From Ruegeria lacuscaerulensis (GTDB taxonomy: Bacteria; Pseudomonadota; Alphaproteobacteria; Rhodobacterales; Rhodobacteraceae): a stretch of DNA of 64,000 nucleotides. The notes below the pieces were generated by a model. That model worked only from the letters and a program-made list of their open reading frames with translations, did no database searches and was not told where the DNA came from. The stretch's first letter is position 1. Each line of letters starts with the position of its first letter. The DNA is taken from NCBI RefSeq assembly GCF_013033355.1, contig NZ_WQDY01000002.1, forward strand, positions 124,001-188,000, read 5' to 3'. The translations under genes and the position numbers were made by a program. Below are positions 27,135 through 37,047 of the stretch, one piece after another.

Positions 27135-27296
27135 ATGACCCGTATGCTCTTCCCCGCCCTGATCCTTGCTGGCCCCGCTGCGGCCCACAACGGCACACAT
27201 GTCCACGCGCATGGAACAGACTATGCCACTTTGGGCGTCGGTCTGGCGGTTGTCGCGCTGGCCGCCGTCGCATTGATGGTAAAGCTAAACAAATGA
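27135..27296 (+). CDS. Small His-rich membrane protein between ureA and ureB
   Basis: 53-residue protein: a signal-like hydrophobic start ([17 protein letters not shown]), a short histidine-rich stretch [13 protein letters not shown], then a membrane helix ([17 protein letters not shown]) and a KLNK end. ATG preceded by AAAGGA; its stop overlaps the ureB start (ATGA). Not one of the standard urease genes. A role in nickel binding is suggested by the five histidines near the membrane and by position, but this is inference. Confidence 0.75.
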   Translation: MTRMLFPALILAGPAAAHNGTHVHAHGTDYATLGVGLAVVALAAVALMVKLNK

Positions 27297-27597
27297 TCCC
27301 CGGAGAGCTGTTCCCAGCCGAGGGTGAGATCACCCTGAACGCGAATGCCGAGGCGATCACCCTCATGGTCGCCAATACCGGCGACCGCCCGGTTCAGGTC
27401 GGCTCGCACTATCATTTCGCCGAAACCAACCCGTCACTGGATTTCGACCGCGCCGCCGCACATGGCCTGCGTCTGGACATCGCGCCGGGCACCGCCGTTC
27501 GGTTCGAACCCGGTCAGGCGCGCGAGGTCTCGCTGATCCCCATCGGAGGGGCACGCAAGGTTTACGGGTTCAACCAGAAGGTCATGGGGTCACTCTG

Positions 27598-27598
<1 letters not shown>
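27293..27598 (+). CDS. ureB: Urease beta subunit UreB
   Basis: 101-residue structural subunit: starts [17 protein letters not shown], contains [16 protein letters not shown] and RVE-type [24 protein letters not shown]. Four-base overlap with the small gene upstream; its stop overlaps the ureC start (TGATG), giving tight translational coupling of the structural genes. Confidence 0.97.
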
Positions 27599-29358
<1,760 letters not shown>

Positions 29359-29372
29359 CCAAAAATTGTGCT

Positions 29373-29393
29373 GCGTTGCTGCATTTGCAACGC
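29373..29393 (+). promoter_or_regulatory. Hairpin after ureC
   Basis: GCGTTGC and GCAACGC pair perfectly around TGCATTT, 14 bases after the ureC stop, with the direct repeat TGACCAAAAA on both sides (29356-29365 and 29399-29408). No T-run. May be an mRNA-stabilising element within the urease transcript or an operator for the following small gene. Confidence 0.4.
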
Positions 29394-29479
29394 GGCCATG
29401 ACCAAAAACCCACTACTCAATGAGGCTGACATGACACATTTTCAAGCTCATGGGAGGACCAACGGAAACGAGGGTCCAA

Positions 29480-29704
29480 ATGGCACATTCAGCAACTCAT
29501 ACCCCGACGCGGTTCTCGCTATTCGGGCTGATCGCAAACTTCGCAACACGCGTCAATTCCATGCTGTTCCGCATGGCCGAAGCTCAGACACGGGTTCGGC
29601 AAGTCGAGTTCCTACAATCGCTCAGCGACGAGGAACTGCACAAACGCGGCCTGACCCGCGACCGGATCGTTCACAGGGTGTTTGCGGACTCGATCTGGCT
29701 CTGA
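29480..29704 (+). CDS. DUF1127-like small protein in the urease cluster
   Basis: 74-residue basic protein whose C-terminal half (VEFLQSLSDEELHKRGLTRDRIVHRVF) resembles the DUF1127 motif, short Arg-rich proteins of alphaproteobacteria, some linked to RNA binding and to phosphate, nitrogen or stress control. The ATG at 29480 has GAGGG 5 bases upstream; the frame extends 10 codons further but without a ribosome-binding site. It sits between ureC and ureE, an unusual place. Confidence 0.7.
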   Translation: MAHSATHTPTRFSLFGLIANFATRVNSMLFRMAEAQTRVRQVEFLQSLSDEELHKRGLTRDRIVHRVFADSIWL

Positions 29705-29732
29705 CCGCACGCGCTGCAGAGGGGGCCAAACT

Positions 29733-30185
29733 ATGACCGCCCTGCTCTGCACTGCTCGTCGATACAGTGACCATACGCACGGTGATCCCGCGGATCACCT
29801 GTCGCTTACCTACGAGGACCGTTTTCTGCGTCGTAAAGTTCTGACCTGCGACAGCGGCGAACAAATCCTTATTGATTTGTCCCAGACCACATCACTGGAC
29901 CATGGCGGCGCATTGGTTCTGGAAGACGGGCGCGAGGTTCTCATTCAGGCCGCGCCTGAAGCGCTGCTTGAGGTCACATCCGACGATCTCACCCGCATCG
30001 CGTGGCATATCGGCAACCGCCACACACCGTGTCAGGTAGAACCGGATCGCCTTCTGATACAGGTCGATCACGTCATCCGCGATATGCTGTTGAAACTGGG
30101 GGCAACTGTGCGCGAAATCCGCGGGCCTTTCACCCCCGAAGGTGGCGCCTATGGCCACGGCAGGACCCATGGCCACGCCCACTGA
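29733..30185 (+). CDS. ureE: Urease accessory protein UreE
   Basis: 150-residue nickel metallochaperone. N-terminal domain (SLTYEDRFLRRK), middle domain with the nickel-binding WHIGNRHTPCQVEPDRLLI (the conserved His is in GNRH) and a histidine-rich end [13 protein letters not shown] at 29733 preceded by GAGGGGG. Its His-rich coding tail overlaps the start of ureF. Confidence 0.95.
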   Translation: MTALLCTARRYSDHTHGDPADHLSLTYEDRFLRRKVLTCDSGEQILIDLSQTTSLDHGGALVLEDGREVLIQAAPEALLEVTSDDLTRIAWHIGNRHTPCQVEPDRLLIQVDHVIRDMLLKLGATVREIRGPFTPEGGAYGHGRTHGHAH

Positions 30186-30819
30186 CGCCGATATCCTGAC
30201 GCTGACGCAATGGCTGTCGCCCACATACCCTGTGGGCGGCTTCGCCTATTCCCACGGCCTGGAATGGGCCATTGAAAGTGGCAGCGTTTCCTCGGCCGCC
30301 GAAACGGAGGAGTGGATAGCCGATGTGATCCAGCACGGCTCAGGGCGCGCCGATTGCATCTTTCTGGCCGCTGCCCACGCTGGGTCGGCGGATGCGACTG
30401 CTGAAATCGACAGGATGGCGCGCGCTTTTTGCCCCTCGTCCGAGCGTTTGATGGAAACGCGCCTTTTGGGGGAAGCGTTTAGCACTGTCACGGCAGAAGT
30501 ATGGTCAGTTGACCTGCCATCCCTGACCTATCCCGTGGCTCTGGGCTATGCCGCAAAACTGAACGGCCTGCCTCTGCCGCTGACGGCACAGATGTATCTG
30601 CAAGCCTTCATGTCCAATCTGGTCGCATGCGCAATGCGTCTGGTTCCCTTGGGCCAAACCGAAGGCCAACGCCTGATCCGAGATCTGACCCCGTTGTGTC
30701 AGCACGTGGCAACGGACGCTCTGGATGCGACACTGGACGATCTGACGTCCACAGCTTTCCTGTCGGACATTGCGTCGATGAAACATGAAACCCAATATTC
30801 AAGGATGTTCCGAACATGA
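30151..30819 (+). CDS. ureF: Urease accessory protein UreF
   Basis: 222-residue helical GTPase-activating/gating partner of UreG. Typical [25 protein letters not shown] near residue 17 and a C-terminal [15 protein letters not shown]. Start ambiguous: ATG at 30151 (GGTGG 5 bases upstream) is used here; a GTG at 30142 or an ATG at 30169 are alternatives. It overlaps the end of ureE by 35 bases. Confidence 0.93.
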   Translation: MATAGPMATPTDADILTLTQWLSPTYPVGGFAYSHGLEWAIESGSVSSAAETEEWIADVIQHGSGRADCIFLAAAHAGSADATAEIDRMARAFCPSSERLMETRLLGEAFSTVTAEVWSVDLPSLTYPVALGYAAKLNGLPLPLTAQMYLQAFMSNLVACAMRLVPLGQTEGQRLIRDLTPLCQHVATDALDATLDDLTSTAFLSDIASMKHETQYSRMFRT

Positions 30820-31475
30820 CCAGCACGAACGGCCCTCTGCGCGTGGGCATTGGCGGCCCTGTCGGCGCAGGCAAAACCACGCTGACTGCAGCACTGTCTG
30901 AGGCACTGCGCGACCGGCTTTCAATCGGTGTAATTACCAACGACATCTACACCCGTGAAGACGCCGAGGCCCTGATGCGGATGCAGATTCTGCCCCAAGA
31001 CCGGATCATCGGTGTCGAAACCGGCGGCTGCCCGCATACAGCAATCCGCGAGGACGCCTCGATCAACCTTGCGGCCGTGGCTGAAATGCAGGCCCGGCAC
31101 CCCGATGTCGACGTTGTTCTGATCGAAAGCGGCGGCGACAACCTATCTGCCACCTTCAGTCCGGAATTGGCGGATGTGACGCTCTATGTGATTGACGTGG
31201 CTGCTGGCGAAGAAATCCCCAGAAAGGGTGGCCCCGCGATCACCAAATCCGACATCCTGATCATCAACAAAACCGACCTTGCGCCCCATGTCGGTGCATC
31301 GCTGGACGTCATGGACCGCGACGCGACGAGGATGCGCAACGGGCGGCCGTTTGTCTTTGCATCTCTGAAACATAGACAGAGCGTCGACAGGATTGTGGAC
31401 CTGCTGGCGCAGATAGGTGGATTGAACCTGTCATCGAGCTCAGATGCCCAACAACCCGTGGTTCAGAATGCGTAA
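30816..31475 (+). CDS. ureG: Urease accessory GTPase UreG
   Basis: 219-residue SIMIBI GTPase. P-loop [10 protein letters not shown] at residues 12-21, nickel-binding CPH of [12 protein letters not shown] near 72-74, [15 protein letters not shown] (switch) and base-recognition NKTD near 150. It couples GTP hydrolysis to nickel insertion. Start overlaps the ureF stop by four bases. Last gene of the urease operon. Confidence 0.97.
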   Translation: MTSTNGPLRVGIGGPVGAGKTTLTAALSEALRDRLSIGVITNDIYTREDAEALMRMQILPQDRIIGVETGGCPHTAIREDASINLAAVAEMQARHPDVDVVLIESGGDNLSATFSPELADVTLYVIDVAAGEEIPRKGGPAITKSDILIINKTDLAPHVGASLDVMDRDATRMRNGRPFVFASLKHRQSVDRIVDLLAQIGGLNLSSSSDAQQPVVQNA

Positions 31476-31492
31476 CCTCTGATACTGCAAAA

Positions 31493-31507
31493 CGCACGAC
31501 AGGTGCG
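31493..31507 (+). terminator. Weak hairpin after ureG
   Basis: CGCAC-GACAG-GTGCG, 17 bases after the ureG stop; a five-pair stem with no strong T-run. Low-confidence terminator of the urease operon. Confidence 0.25.
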
Positions 31508-31552
31508 CGGTTTCAGAACCTATTGTTCTACCAGTCTTGCGGCGTCTGCCCC

Positions 31553-31588
31553 AAAAACGTCGGGCCGAAACGAATTCAGCCCGACGTT
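31553..31588 (-). terminator. Intrinsic terminator of the small lipoprotein gene
   Basis: AACGTCGGGC (31556-31565) and GCCCGACGTT (31579-31588) are perfect 10-bp complements. Read on the minus strand the stem is followed by TTTTTGGGG, so it terminates the minus-strand gene that stops 6 bases before it, rather than ureG. Confidence 0.8.
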
Positions 31589-31594
31589 GGAGCA

Positions 31595-31720
31595 TCAGCT
31601 GCCCTGATTGCGAAAGCTCTCTTCGAACTCTTGCGTTTGATTTTCTGCGCTGCCGCCGCTTGGACCTTCGCAGGCGGCCACAAAGAGTATGCTGGCAGTG
31701 ATGAGGACGGCTCGGATCAT
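31595..31720 (-). CDS. Small lipoprotein
   Basis: 41-residue predicted lipoprotein: hydrophobic leader MIRAVLITASILFVAAC with a lipobox VAAC, then EGPSGGSAENQTQEFEESFRNQGS. Mature peptide about 25 residues, acidic and polar. The size resembles entericidin-type lipoproteins but sequence similarity is not evident. The frame is open upstream to 31900, but this start gives the signal peptide and has AAGG 8 bases before it. A strong terminator follows immediately, which supports it as a real gene. Confidence 0.6.
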   Translation of the reverse strand: MIRAVLITASILFVAACEGPSGGSAENQTQEFEESFRNQGS

Positions 31721-32117
31721 TTTGGTGGCCTTTGCATTGAAGACGTGGACATAAAAAGTGTGAGTGCTTTTGCCTAACACAGCGCGGGACGACAGCGGGT
31801 CAAACCTGTGTGACCGCTCTGTGAGCACACACGATCCGGCGGAGCCTGAGGTGCTTAAGCTTTGAGTACTAATCCCCAAAGATGTGTGTGCACTGCTCAT
31901 CAGCTAAGAAAAACAAAAGTGTTCTGGGAAACAGAGGCCAATATAAAAGTGAACAGGCTTTCGCCATCACGGCTTTGTTGACGCTTATTAGCAAAATCGT
32001 GATTGCCGCTGGAACAAAGACTCGGAACTCCCAATCTAGGTTGCATCCTTATTCTTCGACTTAGAAGTCCGCTTGATCCTGGCGAATTTTGGTCGATCCC
32101 AACAGACGAGCCAAGCC
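31721..32117. other. Intergenic region upstream of the FMN protein
   Basis: About 400 bases between the divergent lipoprotein gene and the glutamate-synthase-like gene. Holds their promoters. A distant inverted repeat CACACAC/GTGTGTG is the only structure I notice; no convincing gene. Confidence 0.4.
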
Positions 32118-33626
32118 ATGTCGCAATTATCAACGTCCCTCCTCAACGTTTTGGAAATCCTGTCCTTGGTTTTTGTCTTTGCTGTCGGACTTGCGGTTCT
32201 ATGGGTTGTCGTCGCCTACTTTCGGGACAAGACACAAACGGAAAGTACACTGCGACGGAACTATCCGGTTGTGGCCCGGTTCAGGTATTTCTTCGAACAT
32301 ATGGGGGAATTCTTCCGTCAGTATTTCTTTGCCCAGGACCGCGAGGAAATGCCATTCAACCGGGCGGAACGATCTTGGGTTTACCGGGCTGCGAAGAACG
32401 TGGACTCCACCGTCGCATTTGGCTCGACACGGGATCTACGCCCCACGGGTACCGTATATTTCGCCAACTGCCCCTTCCCGACACTGGAACAGGATGCGCA
32501 AGGACCATCGGATGTTACAGTTGGCCCCTTTGCACGCCACCCCTATACGACGGATTCAATGTTCAACATTTCCGGCATGAGCTATGGCGCGATCTCGATC
32601 CCAGCCGTGCGGGCGCTGTCCCAAGGGGCGAAGAAAGCGGGCATGTGGATCAATACCGGCGAGGGCGGTCTATCGCCTTATCATCTGGAAAGCGGTGCGG
32701 ATGTCGTGTTCCAGATCGGCACCGGTAAATTCGGGGTGCGCAAACCCGAGGGTGGGTTTGACGAGGACAAGTTGCGCACTGTCGCGGCCCATGATGCGGT
32801 GAAGATGTTTGAAATCAAGCTGAGCCAAGGCGCCAAACCCGGCAAAGGCGGCATCCTTCCCGGCGCCAAAGTGACCGAGGACATCGCCGAAATCCGCGGG
32901 TTGCAAGTAGGTCAGGACGCGATCAGCCCGAACCGCCACCCAGAAATCGACAGCGTGGGCGATCTGCTGGATATGATCGCTTATGTGCGCGACATCACCG
33001 GCAAGCCGGTCGGCTTTAAAGCGGTTATAGGGTCGTATGGGTTCTTTGGCGATCTGTGCGCAGAGATTCTGAAACGTGGGCCAGAAAGCGCGCCGGATTT
33101 TGTGACCATCGACAGCTCGGATGGCGGTACCGGTGCGGCCCCGATGAGCCTGATTGACAACATGGGGATGCCACTGCGCGAAAGCCTGCCTCTGAGTGTA
33201 GATATGCTGAAGAAATACGGGCTTCGCGACAGGGTCAAGGTTTGCGCCAGCGGAAAGATGATCAACCCGTCCGAGGTGGCATGGGCCTTTTGCGCGGGTG
33301 CGGATTTTGTGAATTCAGCGCGTGGGTTCATGTTTGCACTGGGCTGCATTCAAGCGTTGCAGTGCAACAAGAATACCTGCCCGACCGGAATCACTACGCA
33401 TAATACCAAGCTGCAGTTCGGCCTTGATCCAACCAGTAAATCGGAACGTGTGGCAAGCTATGCCCGGAACATGAAGAAAGAGGTTGGCATAATCGCCCAC
33501 AGCTGCGGTGTGGCCGAACCGCGCCAGCTGAAACGACACCATGCGCGTATCGTGTTGGACAATGGCCGATCCGTTTCGATGCACGAGCTGTATCCCGAAC
33601 CTGCGCAATTGCAAGCAGCTGAATAA
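32118..33626 (+). CDS. FMN-binding glutamate synthase-family membrane protein
   Basis: 502-residue protein. An N-terminal membrane helix (LEILSLVFVFAVGLAVLWVVVAYF) anchors a domain homologous to the central/FMN TIM-barrel of glutamate synthase: SGMSYGAISIPAVRALSQGAKKAG, NTGEGGLSPYH, GQDAISPNRHPEID, DGGTGAAP and the cysteine-rich QCNKNTCPTGITTHN. The amidotransferase domain and GltD are absent, so it is not a complete glutamate synthase; related stand-alone proteins are little studied. ATG at 32118 preferred to 32073. Followed by an acetolactate-synthase-like gene. Confidence 0.85.
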   Translation: MSQLSTSLLNVLEILSLVFVFAVGLAVLWVVVAYFRDKTQTESTLRRNYPVVARFRYFFEHMGEFFRQYFFAQDREEMPFNRAERSWVYRAAKNVDSTVAFGSTRDLRPTGTVYFANCPFPTLEQDAQGPSDVTVGPFARHPYTTDSMFNISGMSYGAISIPAVRALSQGAKKAGMWINTGEGGLSPYHLESGADVVFQIGTGKFGVRKPEGGFDEDKLRTVAAHDAVKMFEIKLSQGAKPGKGGILPGAKVTEDIAEIRGLQVGQDAISPNRHPEIDSVGDLLDMIAYVRDITGKPVGFKAVIGSYGFFGDLCAEILKRGPESAPDFVTIDSSDGGTGAAPMSLIDNMGMPLRESLPLSVDMLKKYGLRDRVKVCASGKMINPSEVAWAFCAGADFVNSARGFMFALGCIQALQCNKNTCPTGITTHNTKLQFGLDPTSKSERVASYARNMKKEVGIIAHSCGVAEPRQLKRHHARIVLDNGRSVSMHELYPEPAQLQAAE

Positions 33627-33710
33627 CATCGCACCATTCATCTCAGTTCAATTGTGACCTTTGCCACCGCCGGATTCGTGCGCGGATCCGGTGCGCTATC
33701 AGGAGACATC

Positions 33711-35384
33711 ATGTCCGATCATTCGCAAAACGCACCGTCTGTCACAAAAGCCTCTGATCTGCTCGTCGCAGCGCTTGAGGCCGAAGGGGTCGAGTATATC
33801 TTTGCCGTACCGGGTGAGGAGAACCTGGATGTGCTGGAATCCTTGCGGACCTCAAGGATCGAGCTGGTCCTGACCCGCCATGAACAGGGCGCGGCATTTA
33901 TGGCGGCGACCTACGGGCGCTTGACCGGCAAGGCGGGTGTTTGCATGGCAACACTGGGGCCAGGGGCCACCAACTTTGCGACTCCTGCCGCTTATGCGCA
34001 TCTGGGCGGCATGCCTCTGATCATGATCACAGGCCAAAAGCCCATCAAGAAGTCGAAACAGGGCCAATTTCAGATCATTGATGTGGTCGGTCTGTTCGAC
34101 CCGATCTGCAAGATGTCCAAGCAGATCGTTCATGGCAACACCATCCCATCCCTGATCCGCGAGGCGTTCCGCGTCGCACAAGAGGAACGCCCCGGCGCGG
34201 TCCTGCTTGAATTGCCAGAAGATATCGCTGCTGAAGACACAACGGAACATGTGCTCGAGCCGCATCCGCGCCACTACGCTGTCGCGGGCGACACGGTCCT
34301 GAACGAAGCCGCTGAAATGATCCGGTCGGCGAAAATGCCTCTGTTGTTGCTGGGCGCCGGAGCCAACCGCAAGCACGCTCGCAGCGCGCTAAGCAAATTT
34401 GTCGAAGACACGCAGATCCCCTTCTTCAACACGCAGATGGGCAAGGGCGTGGTGGATGAACGATCCGACCTGTTTCTTGGGACGGCTGCGCTGTCGGATG
34501 GCGATTACCTGCATTGCGCCATCGAACGGGCCGATCTGATCATCAATGTGGGCCATGACGTAGTCGAAAAACCGCCCTTCTTCATGGAGGAAGGCGGCAC
34601 CAAGGTGATCCATGTGAATTACAAGGCCGCGCAGGTCGATCAGGTCTATTTCCCGCAGGTCGAAGTCGTTGGTGATTTGGCACAATCCATCGCGCGGCTG
34701 GGTGATAAACTGGGCGGCCCGCTAGATTTCGACCGAAGCTATTTCCAGCGCGTCAAGCAAGAGACCGACCAGCACACATCTGAAGGTGCCGATGACCCAC
34801 GTTTCCCCGTAATCCCACAGCGTTTTGTAGCCGATACCCGCAAAGTGATGGACGATTGCGATATCATTGCGCTGGACAACGGCATCTATAAAATCTGGTA
34901 CGCGCGAAACTATCTTGCCTATCAGCCCAATACCGTCCTGCTGGACAATGCCCTGGCCACCATGGGGGCCGGGTTGCCTTCGGCCATGATGGCGGCCAAG
35001 CTTTACCCCGACCGCAGAGTCATGGCGATCTGTGGCGACGGCGGGTTCATGATGAACAGTCAAGAAATCGAGACCGCGGTTCGACTTGGCCTCAATCTGG
35101 TAGTGACCGTTTTGAATGACAGCTCATACGGGATGATCCGGTGGAAGCAGTCACATGCGGGGTTCGACGACTGGGGGCTGGAATTCAACAACCCCGATTT
35201 CGTGCAATACGCGAACAGTTACGGCGCGACCGGCCATCGGATCGCACGTACCGAAGATCTGGTCCCAACCTTCGAAAAGGCGTTCCAGGCGGGCGGCGTT
35301 CACCTGATTGACCTGCCGGTGGACTACAGCGAAAACCAGCGTGTGCTGATTGATGAACTGTCTGCAAAGGTGTGCCTGATATGA
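33711..35384 (+). CDS. Acetolactate synthase-like TPP enzyme
   Basis: 557-residue thiamine-diphosphate enzyme of the acetohydroxyacid synthase fold. Catalytic Glu in TRHEQGAAFMAATYGRLTG near residue 60, the central Rossmann-like domain, and the TPP motif GDGGFMMNSQEIETAVRLGLN near 444. No small regulatory subunit gene follows, which favours a catabolic role over amino-acid synthesis. AGGAG stands 5 bases before the ATG. Its stop overlaps the aldehyde dehydrogenase start, so the two likely act in one pathway; the substrate is unknown. Confidence 0.85.
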   Translation: MSDHSQNAPSVTKASDLLVAALEAEGVEYIFAVPGEENLDVLESLRTSRIELVLTRHEQGAAFMAATYGRLTGKAGVCMATLGPGATNFATPAAYAHLGGMPLIMITGQKPIKKSKQGQFQIIDVVGLFDPICKMSKQIVHGNTIPSLIREAFRVAQEERPGAVLLELPEDIAAEDTTEHVLEPHPRHYAVAGDTVLNEAAEMIRSAKMPLLLLGAGANRKHARSALSKFVEDTQIPFFNTQMGKGVVDERSDLFLGTAALSDGDYLHCAIERADLIINVGHDVVEKPPFFMEEGGTKVIHVNYKAAQVDQVYFPQVEVVGDLAQSIARLGDKLGGPLDFDRSYFQRVKQETDQHTSEGADDPRFPVIPQRFVADTRKVMDDCDIIALDNGIYKIWYARNYLAYQPNTVLLDNALATMGAGLPSAMMAAKLYPDRRVMAICGDGGFMMNSQEIETAVRLGLNLVVTVLNDSSYGMIRWKQSHAGFDDWGLEFNNPDFVQYANSYGATGHRIARTEDLVPTFEKAFQAGGVHLIDLPVDYSENQRVLIDELSAKVCLI

Positions 35385-36766
35385 GCGACACTCTGGACGT
35401 TCTCAACCCTTTTGATCTTGAGAAGATCGGTAGTGTTGCGATTAACACGTGGGATGATGTGGATTCCATGTTGGACGTGGCCCATGGTTTACACCGGTCG
35501 CGCGACGCGTGGTTGCCAGCGTTTCAGCGGATCGAGATCCTGAAAAACACAGCCCGTATCATGTCCGAAAGGGCCGACGAACTGGCGATGCTGATCGCCA
35601 GTGAAGGTGGCAAGCCTTTGGTCGACGCGCGCATTGAAGTGACCCGCGCAATCGACGGGGTCGAGCTGTGCGTCCACGAGATTGGCCATATGGCTGGCAA
35701 AGAAATCCCGATGGACCTGACAGCGGCGGGCTCGGGTCGGGTCGCCTTTACACAGCGCGAACCGATAGGCGTGGTTGTCGCAGCCAGCGCGTTCAACCAT
35801 CCGCTCAACCTGATCGTTCACCAAGTCGCTCCCGCAGTGGCTACAGGCTGCCCGGTGATCGTCAAACCCGCTTTGGATACACCACTGTCCTGCAAGGCAT
35901 TTGTCGACATTCTGCATGAGGCCGGTTTACCTGAGAATTGGTGCCACCTCGCGATTTGCCACAACGACGTGGCCGAGCAGACGATCACCGATACGCGCGT
36001 TGGGTTCTTTTCCTTCATCGGCTCGGCCAAGGTGGGTTGGATGCTACGGTCCAAGCTGGCCCCCGGAGTGCGATGTGCGCTGGAACATGGCGGGGCCGCA
36101 CCCGTGATCGTGGATGAAAGCGCCGATATTGAGGGAATGATCCCACTCGTGACCAAAGGCGGGTTCTATCATTCGGGGCAGGTCTGCGTCTCGGTCCAGC
36201 GCCTTTTCGCGCCCACGGGCATCGCAGAGGACATAGCACAAAAGCTGGCCAAATCGGCGTCCGCACTTAAGGTTGGTGATGCGCGTCAGGAAGATACCGA
36301 ATGCGGCCCCCTGATCCGTCCCGGCGAAGTTGATCGCGTTGCCGAATGGGTGGACGAGGCCGTTGAGGGTGGCGCAACCTTGCTGACCGGCGGACGAAAG
36401 CTGGGTCCGACGACATATGCGCCCACCGTCCTGCTGAACCCACCCGCCAACGCTCGGGTTTCAACATCCGAAGTCTTTGGACCAGTGGTCTGCGTCTATA
36501 GCTACGACAGGATCGAGGATGCGTTCGCCGCCGCCAACAGCCTGCCTTTCGCGTTTCAGGCGGCTGTCTTCACCAAAGCTCTGGACACGGCCATGCAGGC
36601 CATCAGACATCTGGATGCAACCGCCGTTATGGTGAACGATCACTCGGCATTCCGGGTCGATTGGATGCCCTTCGCGGGACGGAGGCAATCGGGATACAAC
36701 ACAGGCGGCATCGGCTATACGATGCATGACATGACTCAGGACAAGATGGCTGTAATCAAACTTTGA
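35381..36766 (+). CDS. Aldehyde dehydrogenase family protein
   Basis: 461-residue NAD(P)-dependent aldehyde dehydrogenase. Catalytic Glu in LEHGGAAPVIVDESAD, catalytic Cys in SGQVCVSVQRLF near residue 267, and EVFGPVVCVYSY near 363. Translationally coupled (ATGA) to the TPP enzyme, suggesting that it oxidises an aldehyde made or used there. Shorter than methylmalonate-semialdehyde dehydrogenase (IolA) and lacking its features, so it does not supply the final step of inositol breakdown despite being next to the inositol island. Confidence 0.88.
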   Translation: MSDTLDVLNPFDLEKIGSVAINTWDDVDSMLDVAHGLHRSRDAWLPAFQRIEILKNTARIMSERADELAMLIASEGGKPLVDARIEVTRAIDGVELCVHEIGHMAGKEIPMDLTAAGSGRVAFTQREPIGVVVAASAFNHPLNLIVHQVAPAVATGCPVIVKPALDTPLSCKAFVDILHEAGLPENWCHLAICHNDVAEQTITDTRVGFFSFIGSAKVGWMLRSKLAPGVRCALEHGGAAPVIVDESADIEGMIPLVTKGGFYHSGQVCVSVQRLFAPTGIAEDIAQKLAKSASALKVGDARQEDTECGPLIRPGEVDRVAEWVDEAVEGGATLLTGGRKLGPTTYAPTVLLNPPANARVSTSEVFGPVVCVYSYDRIEDAFAAANSLPFAFQAAVFTKALDTAMQAIRHLDATAVMVNDHSAFRVDWMPFAGRRQSGYNTGGIGYTMHDMTQDKMAVIKL

Positions 36767-36802
36767 GGACATTGACTAGCGTGAGCAGCTGCCCGTTGTT
36801 TT

Positions 36803-36828
36803 GCCTGATGCGTCAGGAAAGATCAGGC
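36803..36828 (+). terminator. Possible terminator after the aldehyde dehydrogenase gene
   Basis: GCCTGAT / ATCAGGC, seven perfect pairs with a 12-base loop, 36 bases past the stop codon; followed by CGCAACTTTTCTGTC, only a short T-run. Confidence 0.4.
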
Positions 36829-36957
36829 CGCAACTTTTCTGTCTGATGCAGCCGAAAGTGCCTTTTGTGTCGATGATACCTGTTTCTGCTAACCTTGGGG
36901 TCGACCAAGTTTTCGCATTCAGGCCCAGTTTTCTTTGCTCTTGCTGCAGCGATGCTG

Positions 36958-36973
36958 TTGCAACCGATTGCAA
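36958..36973. promoter_or_regulatory. LacI-type operator upstream of the LacI gene
   Basis: TTGCAACCGATTGCAA, 15 of 16 bases of the palindrome TTGCAACCGGTTGCAA seen at three other places in the island; 75 bp before the LacI-family start codon. A further half site TTGCAACCG overlaps its right arm and a GCAATATTGC palindrome follows at 36981-36990. Indicates autoregulation. Confidence 0.75.
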
Positions 36974-37047
36974 CCGCGATGCAATATTGCGTAGTATTTC
37001 CTCATGACCGCACCAATTTCTTCCATAAAACCGACTAGGCCTACATC

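Noticed and set aside
35381..36766. Aldehyde dehydrogenase as IolA (methylmalonate-semialdehyde dehydrogenase)
   Set aside because: Too short, coupled to a different operon, with no LacI-type operator, and lacking the IolA-type sequence around the catalytic cysteine.
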